Source: Armatimonadota bacterium
Lineage (GTDB): Bacteria; Armatimonadota; Fimbriimonadia; Fimbriimonadales; Fimbriimonadaceae
Direction of reading: 5' to 3'
Assembly (NCBI GenBank): GCA_016223145.1
Contig: JACRPN010000017.1
Span: 2,780 to 35,721 of the forward strand
DNA length: 32,942 nt
The position numbers were made by a program, and so were the translations under genes. Positions 8,362 through 15,056 of this stretch are shown piece by piece; positions within the stretch are counted from its first letter, which is position 1; each line of letters begins with the position of its first letter. The notes below the pieces were generated by a model, which was not told the origin of the DNA, ran no database searches, and saw nothing but the letters and a program-made list of their open reading frames with translations.

Positions 8362-8409
8362 CACAATAGTTGCAATAATGTGAATATTTATATGATTGCG
8401 ACTATTGTG
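8362..8409. promoter_or_regulatory. Inverted-repeat operator/promoter of the ArsR-type gene
   Basis: CACAATAGTTGCAAT (8362-8376) is mirrored by ATTGCGACTATTGTG (8395-8409), a 15-bp inverted repeat with one mismatch and an 18-nt AT-rich spacer. The segment is strikingly AT-rich against the GC-rich surroundings. TATGAT (8391-8396) could be a -10, which would place the repeat across the promoter. The HTH gene starts 24 nt downstream, so autorepression is the simplest reading. Confidence 0.6.
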
Positions 8410-8432
8410 CTTCCGGCAGCGTCTCATCCTTG

Positions 8433-8942
8433 ATGCTGCCACCTGAAAGAACTCATGTCGTAACCAGCGTTCTCGAGTTGAAGGCGCTCTCTCATGAGCT
8501 TCGTCAGCGGCTGCTTGAGCAATTCTGTGGCGAACCCCTGACGGCCAAGCAGGCGGCAAAAGCGCTCGGGGAGCCCCCAACCAAGCTCTATCACCATGTG
8601 GCTTGCCTGGAAGCTGCTGGACTCATCCGCCTCGTTGAAACGCGGCCCAATCGAGGAACGACAGAGCATTACTTTCAGGCAAACGCCCAGGCATTTCGGA
8701 TTGGCGACCGGTTACTAGGAAATCCACTGCACATGGGGTCGGAGACGAAGGGCGAGCCCCCCGAAGCCATGAATGCCGAAGATGCAACGCGAAGGGCCGT
8801 GCTGTTCGAAGTGAAGATGCATCTGGACGACCAGGAACTGCAACTGTTTCAGGAGAAGCTCTCGGAGTTCATAGCCTTCTTCGCAGGGCCACCTTCGCCG
8901 GGTGCCAGGGCGGCCACAGTCGTTTTGTACGGAGCTTCCTGA
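8433..8942 (+). CDS. ArsR-type winged-helix transcriptional regulator
   Basis: A 169-residue protein. Residues about 10-85 form a winged HTH of the ArsR/HTH_20 kind: LKALSHELRQRLLEQF, then LTAKQAAKALGEPPTKLYHH as the HTH, then LEAAGLIRLVETRPNRGTTE as the wing. The C-terminal half (DQELQLFQEKLSEFIAFF) is helical and probably dimerises. No Cys-rich metal site of the classical ArsR/SmtB type is visible, so it may sense something other than metal. ATG 8433 was chosen; a TTG directly before it is an alternative. It is convergent with the hydrolase gene 38 nt downstream, so its target is probably its own promoter plus unlinked genes. Confidence 0.82.
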   Translation: MLPPERTHVVTSVLELKALSHELRQRLLEQFCGEPLTAKQAAKALGEPPTKLYHHVACLEAAGLIRLVETRPNRGTTEHYFQANAQAFRIGDRLLGNPLHMGSETKGEPPEAMNAEDATRRAVLFEVKMHLDDQELQLFQEKLSEFIAFFAGPPSPGARAATVVLYGAS

Positions 8943-8980
8943 ATGCCGTCTTGATTCATTGGGCGTCTTCGGCAGGTTCG

Positions 8981-9877
8981 TCAAGGGTTCTTCGCCAAAT
9001 CCAGCATCTTCCAAATGTCTGCCAGGTGTCGGGCATGCGTCATGTGGGCAGGGCCATCGGTGCCGCCGTATCCCCAAAGGTGAAAACACCCGCTATCGAA
9101 ACGCTCGATTAGGGGAAACTGGCCGTCGAGGGTCGCCGAGCATTCGCCCCTCTCTACCGGCTTCACCATCCCACCGGCGGCTTCGGCCAACGCCCTGCCG
9201 CACTCAAAGGTGCTGGCATAGGGCGTCACGATCTGCGAATAGGTCGCGACGAACGTCTTCTCGCGACGCATGGCGGCTTGCGCAAGGGGGAGCCAGCAGA
9301 GAATGTGCTCTGGATCGGGCTTTCTCGCGGCTGAGGCTGGATCGATGCCGCCATACATCGAATCGGCGAGCACAACGCGCCGCATGAGCTTGAAGGCCCC
9401 CGGGTCCTTCACAAGCTCCCGAACTGCGCCATACCCGGCGGAGAAGCTCGTAATGTCCAGGTGCGCGATCTTGGACACCTTATCGAAGCCTCTTCTCTGG
9501 AGCTCGGCAAGAACCCGGTCCATCCATCGCTTCAGACGACCCTTATCCTCAAAACTGCGCTGATAGATGGCCGACCCCTCACCGGGATAAAAGGCGATTA
9601 GGGGGCCGTTAAGGCCGCGATCGACGTGTTCCTGGATAGCATGCCACTGGGCCGAGTGAAAGTGGATCGTGAGCGTAACCTCTTCGCTTTTTGCTATCGC
9701 CGTCGGCAGGAACAGCGTGTATTTGCGGTCGCCGTCCTCGATCTCCAGGGTCTCGCCAGGCAGGTCGCCTCGCGGTGCGATTGTGCGGGCCGGCATCGGC
9801 GGAGGAAGGGGCAGTCGGAGCGGACGCGCCTCGCCCTGAGGCAGGGCGGAGCAGACCAGCATAGGCAGGGCCAACAT
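8981..9877 (-). CDS. Secreted alpha/beta-hydrolase-like protein
   Basis: A 298-residue protein with a short hydrophobic leader (MLALPMLVCSALPQGEA), possibly a signal or lipoprotein sequence (LVCS), though no basic residue precedes it. TLTIHFHSAQWH would be the oxyanion-side strand. SFSAGYGAVRELV is a nucleophile elbow (S-x-S-A-G rather than G-x-S-x-G). VVLADSMYGG supplies a candidate Asp, and GGTDGPAHMTHARHL near the C-terminus a candidate His. It is probably an esterase or peptidase-like hydrolase of unknown substrate. TAAACT lies 10 nt upstream of the ATG, consistent with a leaderless transcript. It is flanked by a convergent ArsR-type gene and, upstream, by a methyltransferase on the same strand. 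Confidence 0.65.
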   Translation of the reverse strand: MLALPMLVCSALPQGEARPLRLPLPPPMPARTIAPRGDLPGETLEIEDGDRKYTLFLPTAIAKSEEVTLTIHFHSAQWHAIQEHVDRGLNGPLIAFYPGEGSAIYQRSFEDKGRLKRWMDRVLAELQRRGFDKVSKIAHLDITSFSAGYGAVRELVKDPGAFKLMRRVVLADSMYGGIDPASAARKPDPEHILCWLPLAQAAMRREKTFVATYSQIVTPYASTFECGRALAEAAGGMVKPVERGECSATLDGQFPLIERFDSGCFHLWGYGGTDGPAHMTHARHLADIWKMLDLAKNP

Positions 9878-9887
9878 CTTGGACGTC

Positions 9888-9893
9888 AGTTTA
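9888..9893 (-). promoter_or_regulatory. TAAACT -10-like element before the hydrolase gene
   Basis: On the minus strand GGC-TAAACT stands 10 nt before the ATG at 9877. The same hexamer precedes htpX, metG and the TTG-start regulator gene in this window. Confidence 0.4.
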
Positions 9894-9927
9894 GCCGCCG
9901 GAAACTGCCAGTGCTTTTGGTGAGGGC

Positions 9928-9948
9928 GCCCAGGCGAGACGCCTGGGC
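9928..9948. repeat. Perfect 9-bp inverted repeat between hydrolase and methyltransferase
   Basis: GCCCAGGCG (9928-9936) and CGCCTGGGC (9940-9948) are separated by AGA. A stable hairpin would form 28 nt downstream of the methyltransferase stop codon. No T-run follows, so it is either a non-canonical terminator or a dispersed palindromic repeat. Confidence 0.55.
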
Positions 9949-9975
9949 TACATCTGGCCTGCTCGTGCCCCGGTG

Positions 9976-10791
9976 CTACTTCTTGACCGCGATGATCTCC
10001 ATCACGCTCGGCGTGAACACCATCGCGTGGGGATCGCTCTGCAGCCCCTCAAAGAACAATGAAATCGCTTGGCCGCGGGCGGGGGTCAAGTAGCCAAGGT
10101 CCACGAGACGCTGCAGCCCCACCTGCTCCCAGACCCACGGCCACTGCCAGAAGTAGTCACGCTTGGTGATCATCTCGTGGTGGACACGGATGCTCTTGAC
10201 CTCAAACCCGACCTCGCGGAGCCACTTGGGAACCTTGAGTCCGATGTCCGGCTCGCCCCCGCCCGCACGCCAACTCTTGACGACGGCTTCCTTGAACTCC
10301 CGGAACTCGGGCGCCGTCGGCTCGACGTTGTAGGCATCGTAATCGTAGTATTCAAACGCCACGAAGGTTCCACCTGACCGCAAACTACCCGCGACCTTCT
10401 CCAAGACCTCCCGGGGCTTGGAAACAAACGACAGCACCCACCGGCAGAACGCGCCGTCAGCGCCAATCTGGGGCAGGGGGTCGAGATCCAGGTTGGCTTC
10501 CAACGTCTCTAGGTGCGAGAGCCCCCGCTGGTCCCGACGCACCTCCAGAGCTGAAAGGAAACGCGCTGACTGGTCCACGGCAAGGACCTTTCCGCTTGAT
10601 TCCACGATCTCAGCCAGATCGATGGCGGCATATCCTGGCCCACAACCTATATCGATCAGCATCTGCCCGACTCGGAAGCCGGCTCGATGCCAGGCGTCGG
10701 TAACTTTCGGCCGCCACACCCGGTGCTGCATCCCCAGGCGCTCGATCTCGTCGTCATGGGTCCCAAGCACGTACTCGCGTTCGGTGGACAT
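9976..10791 (-). CDS. Class I SAM-dependent methyltransferase
   Basis: A 271-residue soluble protein. Motif I LIDIGCGPGYAAIDLAE is near residue 50, followed by VLAVDQS (motif II), DGAFCRWVLSFV (motif post-II) and SLRSGGTFVAFEYYDYD (motif III). The architecture is that of UbiE/Methyltransf_25-type enzymes acting on small molecules. The aromatic-rich C-terminus (YFWQWPWVWEQVG) may line the substrate pocket, but no substrate can be named. The ATG at 10791 starts MSTEREYVLGTHDDEIERLG; codons upstream are not protein-like. It is divergent from the GH127 gene with 110 nt between start codons, so the two share a promoter region. No good Shine-Dalgarno is present. Confidence 0.8.
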   Translation of the reverse strand: MSTEREYVLGTHDDEIERLGMQHRVWRPKVTDAWHRAGFRVGQMLIDIGCGPGYAAIDLAEIVESSGKVLAVDQSARFLSALEVRRDQRGLSHLETLEANLDLDPLPQIGADGAFCRWVLSFVSKPREVLEKVAGSLRSGGTFVAFEYYDYDAYNVEPTAPEFREFKEAVVKSWRAGGGEPDIGLKVPKWLREVGFEVKSIRVHHEMITKRDYFWQWPWVWEQVGLQRLVDLGYLTPARGQAISLFFEGLQSDPHAMVFTPSVMEIIAVKK

Positions 10792-10901
10792 AGGCTTGGG
10801 TTGTACCCGGCGAGTTGGGGACGATGACGGGATGATGCAATGAAGAGATGAGGAGCAGAGACCACGGGCGAGTCGATAGGTGACCTTGCCCATAATCGGA
10901 C

Positions 10902-13223
10902 ATGGTCTGTGCTGCGATCAACCTCTTCGTGCTATGCGTCGTTTCGGCGCAGCCGCAAGCCATTCCTGACAAGGTCAAGCCGGCAGCCTATCCCTTTGCG
11001 CCGTCGCGGGTGAAGCTGCTCGACAGCCCGTTCAAGGTCGCGCAAGAGGCAGATAAGAAGTACCTGCTGAGCCTCGAACCGGAGCGATTCCTCTCTTGGT
11101 TTCGCAAGAACGCGGGCCTGGAACCCAAAGCCCAAAACTACGGCGGCTGGGAGAACCAGCAGCTCGCAGGGCATTCCCTCGGCCACTATCTCACCGCATG
11201 CGCCACCATGTTCCAAAGCACAGGCGACACGCGCCTAAAGGACAAGGTGGACACCATCGTCGCTGGCCTCAAGGAGTGTCAGGACAAGCGCGGAGATGGC
11301 TACATTGCGGCCCTTCCGGGCGCTGAGACCCTGTGGGCGACCATCAAAGCGAACGGGCAATTGCGCGGCAGGGGGAGCCACATCAACGGCTATTGGGCGC
11401 CCTGGTACACGCTCCACAAGCAGTACGCCGGCCTCCTCGACGCCTATACCTTGTGCGGCAACAAGATGGCCCTCGAAGTCTGCAAGAAGTTCGCCGATTG
11501 GGCCATCGACGAAACGTCGAACCTTACCCCTGAAAACTGGCAGAACATGCTGGACGGCGAGTTTGGCGGCATGGCCGAATCGCTCGCGGACCTATACGGG
11601 CTAACCGGTGAAAGGAAGTACCTGGACCTGGCGAACAAGTTCCATCACAGCGCCGTCATGGATCCGCTCGAAAAGGGCGAGCGCAAGCTGGCCGGGCTCC
11701 ATGGCAACACGCAGATCCCCAAAGCGATCGGAGCGGCCCGCGAATATGAGCTGACCGGCGAAGTCCGCTTCCGCAAGATCGCCAAGAACTTCTGGGACCA
11801 AGTGATCGAGGACCACACCTACGTGATTGGCGGCAACACCTCAGGCGAGATCTTTGGACCGCCGAAGCAGCTTTCCAACCGCCTCACCGACAACGCGTGC
11901 GAAACCTGCAACACCTACAACATGCTCAAGCTCACGCGGCACCTCTTCACCTGGTCCCCGAGCGGGAAGCTGGGCGACTACACCGAGCGGGCGCTCCTCA
12001 ACCACATCCTGGCCTCGCAGAACCCCGAGACCGGCATGATGTGCTACTACGTCTCCATGCAGCCGGGCGGGAGGAAGGCGTTCAGCTCGCCGACCAACGA
12101 CTTCTGGTGCTGCGTGGGCACCGGGATGGAGAATCATGCCCGCTACAGCGACTCGCTGTACTTCCACAACGGAAACAAGCTGTGGGTGAACCTGTTCATC
12201 CCGTCAATGCTCGACTGGAAGGAGCAGGGCGTTCAGGTCAAGCAGCAGAGCGCCGTGGACGGCAGCCGCACCACCCTCACCTTCACCTGCCAGAAGCCGG
12301 TGCGCGCCGACGTTCTCGTTCGCATCCCTGCTTGGAGCGCCATAAAGCCCGAAGTCAGAGTCCAGGGCGAGCTGACGAACTACCGGACCCGCGAGGGCTT
12401 TGCCGTCCTCGACGGAGGGATGATCAAGACCGGGCTCAAGATCGAAGTTCGGTTCTTCCCCACGCTCAGGATCGAACCGACTCCGGATGACCCCAAGAAG
12501 GCCGCCATCTGCTTCGGGCCGCTCGTGTTGGCGGGGGTCTGGGATAGCGGCACTTCGCAGCCGGGCTCTCAAAGCCCGGTGCCGGCGATGGTCACTTCCG
12601 GCAAGCCCCTCAGTCAGTGGATCGTTGGAGACCCATCCGATCCAGGGACCTTCAGGACGACCGGCGTGGGGCAGCCCGTTGACGTCAAACTGATGCCTTT
12701 CTACCGGGTGGTGAACCAGAGGTACTCGGTCTATTGGGACCTGCTCTCGGAGGCTGATTACGCCAAGCGCGAGGCCGACCGGAAGGCCGAAGCCGAGCGA
12801 CTTGCCGAGCTGGACTCGCGCTCGATCGACCAAGTGCGCACCGGGTTCCAGAACTCGGAGCGCACGCACAACCTGCAATCCGACCGGAGTTCTACCGGCG
12901 ACTTCAACGGTCGGCGGTATCGCCATGCGGATGGCTGGTTCAGCTACGAACTCAAAGTGGACCCCGATGGCCCCAATGAGCTGATGCTCACTTTTTGGGG
13001 CAGCGACGGCGGGCGCGCGTTCGACGTGCTCATCGACGACAAAGTGCTTGATACCGTGCGCCTGCGCGGCGAGAAGGTCAATGCGTTCTTCGACAAGGTG
13101 TGGCGACTGGATCCGAGCACGACGAAGGGCAAGTCCAAGGTCACGGTCAAGCTCTTGGCGCATCAGGGCAGCATTGCCGGCGGGCTGTTTGGAGTGAGAA
13201 TGGTACGGTCGAAAGTGGACTGA
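10902..13223 (+). CDS. GH127 beta-L-arabinofuranosidase (DUF1680), exported
   Basis: A 773-residue protein with an N-terminal signal (MVCAAINLFVLCVVSAQPQ). It matches glycoside hydrolase family 127: WENQQLAGHSLGHYLTACA, then INGYWAPWYTLHKQYAGLLD, then ACETCNTYNMLKL and FWCCVGTGMENHARY. In characterised GH127 enzymes a Glu and three Cys bind zinc and one Cys is the nucleophile; here Glu334, Cys336, Cys403 and Cys404 fit that set. Glu316 in GEIFGP is a candidate acid/base. So the enzyme looks active on beta-L-arabinofuranosides of plant glycoproteins or pectin; the related family GH146 cannot be excluded. The C-terminal region (about 620-773) is a beta-sandwich ending GGLFGVRMVRSKVD. A palindrome inside the gene (12561-12579) is listed separately. 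CATAAT lies 5 nt before the ATG; there is no Shine-Dalgarno. Confidence 0.85.
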   Translation: MVCAAINLFVLCVVSAQPQAIPDKVKPAAYPFAPSRVKLLDSPFKVAQEADKKYLLSLEPERFLSWFRKNAGLEPKAQNYGGWENQQLAGHSLGHYLTACATMFQSTGDTRLKDKVDTIVAGLKECQDKRGDGYIAALPGAETLWATIKANGQLRGRGSHINGYWAPWYTLHKQYAGLLDAYTLCGNKMALEVCKKFADWAIDETSNLTPENWQNMLDGEFGGMAESLADLYGLTGERKYLDLANKFHHSAVMDPLEKGERKLAGLHGNTQIPKAIGAAREYELTGEVRFRKIAKNFWDQVIEDHTYVIGGNTSGEIFGPPKQLSNRLTDNACETCNTYNMLKLTRHLFTWSPSGKLGDYTERALLNHILASQNPETGMMCYYVSMQPGGRKAFSSPTNDFWCCVGTGMENHARYSDSLYFHNGNKLWVNLFIPSMLDWKEQGVQVKQQSAVDGSRTTLTFTCQKPVRADVLVRIPAWSAIKPEVRVQGELTNYRTREGFAVLDGGMIKTGLKIEVRFFPTLRIEPTPDDPKKAAICFGPLVLAGVWDSGTSQPGSQSPVPAMVTSGKPLSQWIVGDPSDPGTFRTTGVGQPVDVKLMPFYRVVNQRYSVYWDLLSEADYAKREADRKAEAERLAELDSRSIDQVRTGFQNSERTHNLQSDRSSTGDFNGRRYRHADGWFSYELKVDPDGPNELMLTFWGSDGGRAFDVLIDDKVLDTVRLRGEKVNAFFDKVWRLDPSTTKGKSKVTVKLLAHQGSIAGGLFGVRMVRSKVD
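12561..12579. repeat. Palindrome inside the GH127 coding sequence
   Basis: CCGGGCT (12561-12567) and AGCCCGG (12573-12579) flank a CTCAA loop. It encodes GSQSP in a loop-like stretch (GTSQPGSQSPVPAM). It may be a small in-frame copy of a palindromic repeat or chance; only the 7-bp stem supports it. Confidence 0.3.
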
Positions 13224-13276
13224 AAGAAGTTCAGCACGAATAGGTTTGCCGTGAGAATTCCGGCCCTGCCGAACGT

Positions 13277-15034
13277 ATGGATAGGAAGATGCCGAACGAC
13301 CAAGAGTCTTCAGCCCTTGCCCTGTTGGCGCACGTCGAAGCCCTCGCCCCGGAGGACCCTCGCCTGCGCAACCACTTTGCTGCGCTTCGTGCCCGCATCG
13401 CAAGCGATGAGGTCGAGCTCGATGAAAAGCGGCAGCTCGTCGCCGAATACGAGCAGGCCTACGAGAAGCTGACCTCGCCCGCCAATCGTTTGGGTGTGTT
13501 TCTGGAATGGCTTGAGGAAGGCCGCGCGATGGTCGCCCTGGGGGACACGGAATATGTGGCGCAGGTCGACCCCAAGCTGCCGGTGTCCGAGCTTGCGGCC
13601 GGCGTTCGAGTGCGGCTCAACGAAGCCTATGCTGTAGTCGGCATCCAGCCGCCTGCGATCGGCGGTCCGATCACTAAGGTTGCTTCTGCCTTGGACGATG
13701 GCCGGCTCAGGCTCGGCAACGACACGCCCGGATCGGAAGGTCGGCTGGTCATCCGGGCCGAAGCGCTGAAGGAGAGCCCGATCCAGGCCGGTGACGAGGT
13801 CCGCGTCGAGCCGAGTGGACGCGTCGCCATCGAGCACTTCCCCAAGCAGGAGGTCCGGGACTTCTTCTTCGAAGACGTGCCCGAACTCCCGTGGGAGAAG
13901 ATCGGCGGGCAGAAGGAGGCCATCCAGCTCATCCGGGACACCATCGAGCACCCTCTGCTCTATCCAGAGATTTACAGCCGCTTCGAAAAGAAGCCGATCA
14001 AGGGAATCCTGCTCTTCGGGCCCCCGGGATGCGGCAAGACCCTGATCGGAAAAGCCGCCGCCTATAACCTGACCCGCGAATACGCCAAGCGCGTCGGGCA
14101 CGAGGTCAAGGAGTACTTCATGTACATCAGCGGCCCCAAAATCCTGAACATGTGGCTCGGCGAGACCGAGCGTATGGTCCGAGAGATCTTCTCGGTCGCG
14201 CGAGAAAAGGCGAAAGAGGGGCGGCTGGTGTTCGTGTTCATGGACGAGGCCGAATCGGTGCTCCGCACGCGCTCCAGCGGAAAGTGGCTGAACATCAGCA
14301 ACACCGTGGTGCCGCAATTCTGCGCGGAGCTTGACGGCTTGGTGTCACTCGAAAACGTGGTGCTGATCCTCACCTCAAACCGGCCCGACTACATCGATCC
14401 GGCGGTCCTCAGGCCCGAGCGGATCGATCGCAAGGTCAAGGTGGGCCGTCCTGACAAGGCCGCGACGATGCAGATTTTGGACATCTATCTGCACGCCGGA
14501 ATCCCCCTCGATCCGGGTGAGCTGGCCAAGTTCGACGGAGACATCGACTGCGCCCGCGCGCACCTGATCGAAGAGGCGACGACTCACATCTGGCGTTCCG
14601 CAAAGGAAACCGAGTTCCTACGCGTGTTCATGAAGAACGGCAGCACCGAGACGCTGTATCGCCGCGACCTGGTCAGCGGCGCCCTCCTCAAGTCCATCGT
14701 GGACCGGGCGAAAGACCTGGCGATTCGAAGAGCAATAGCCGACGTAGGGATGGAGGGGCCAAGGGACAGAGGGACAAAGGGACGTAGGAACAAAGAAACC
14801 GTAGCCGCAGGTTCGGTGCCTGCGCCAAAGGGCAATAGCGCCTCCCACGGGGTTTCGCTCGAAGACCTGAAGGCCGCCATTGACGCCGAGTACAAGGAGA
14901 ACGAGATATTCCCGAAATCCGATACTCAGGAAGACTGGCTGAAGCTCCTCGATTACGAGCCCGAAAACGTGGCCTCGGTGAAGCCGATCAGCCGGGATCG
15001 GGGAAGTGAATACGTTCGGAAAAACGTGATGTAG
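13277..15034 (+). CDS. arc: ARC/Mpa-type proteasomal AAA+ ATPase
   Basis: A 585-residue unfoldase. Residues about 30-68 form an N-terminal coiled coil, 85-190 tandem OB-like folds (LPVSELAAGVRVRLNEAY; ALKESPIQAGDEVRVEPSG), and 205-480 one AAA+ module. The module has Walker A GPPGCGKT (248-255), Walker B VFVFMDEAE (318-326) and arginine-finger region RPERIDRK (379-386). This order is that of Mpa/ARC, the hexameric ATPase that feeds the bacterial 20S proteasome. The C-terminus reads EDWLKLLDYEPENVASVKPI and ends EYVRKNVM, not the GQYL docking tail of Mpa. Residues about 495-517 are a low-complexity insertion encoded by repeats (14761-14826). No proteasome subunit, pup/UBact-like gene, dop or pafA is adjacent. 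An ATG four codons in (13289) is an alternative start. The M14 gene follows after 22 nt. Confidence 0.85.
   Translation: MDRKMPNDQESSALALLAHVEALAPEDPRLRNHFAALRARIASDEVELDEKRQLVAEYEQAYEKLTSPANRLGVFLEWLEEGRAMVALGDTEYVAQVDPKLPVSELAAGVRVRLNEAYAVVGIQPPAIGGPITKVASALDDGRLRLGNDTPGSEGRLVIRAEALKESPIQAGDEVRVEPSGRVAIEHFPKQEVRDFFFEDVPELPWEKIGGQKEAIQLIRDTIEHPLLYPEIYSRFEKKPIKGILLFGPPGCGKTLIGKAAAYNLTREYAKRVGHEVKEYFMYISGPKILNMWLGETERMVREIFSVAREKAKEGRLVFVFMDEAESVLRTRSSGKWLNISNTVVPQFCAELDGLVSLENVVLILTSNRPDYIDPAVLRPERIDRKVKVGRPDKAATMQILDIYLHAGIPLDPGELAKFDGDIDCARAHLIEEATTHIWRSAKETEFLRVFMKNGSTETLYRRDLVSGALLKSIVDRAKDLAIRRAIADVGMEGPRDRGTKGRRNKETVAAGSVPAPKGNSASHGVSLEDLKAAIDAEYKENEIFPKSDTQEDWLKLLDYEPENVASVKPISRDRGSEYVRKNVM
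14761..14826. repeat. Octamer repeats plus hairpin inside the ARC gene
   Basis: Four consecutive octamers, AAGGGACA, GAGGGACA, AAGGGACG and TAGGAACA (14761-14792), are followed by a hairpin element starting GTAGCCGCAGGT and ending GCCTGCG (about 14801-14824). Both parts recur outside genes at 22511-22526 and 22628-22651. The insertion keeps the reading frame and encodes the linker around GPRDRGTKGRRNKE. Confidence 0.65.
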
Positions 15035-15044
15035 GTCCTCGCGG

Positions 15045-15050
15045 TAACCT
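15045..15050 (+). promoter_or_regulatory. TAACCT -10-like element before the M14 gene
   Basis: GCGG-TAACCT ends 6 nt before the ATG at 15057, at the distance expected for a transcript starting on the start codon. It lies in the 22-nt gap after the ARC stop codon, so the M14 gene may have its own promoter as well as readthrough. Confidence 0.4.
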
Positions 15051-15056
15051 GCCTTC

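Noticed and set aside
13224-13276. Possible Pup/UBact-like small gene next to ARC
   Set aside because: Only 53 nt are available and no short frame ending in a GGE/GGQ-like tail occurs here or in the 16848-16928 and 17355-17395 gaps.
13310-14317. A 335-codon minus-strand frame opposite the ARC ATPase
   Set aside because: Shadow of the AAA+ coding strand; Walker motifs lie on the plus strand.
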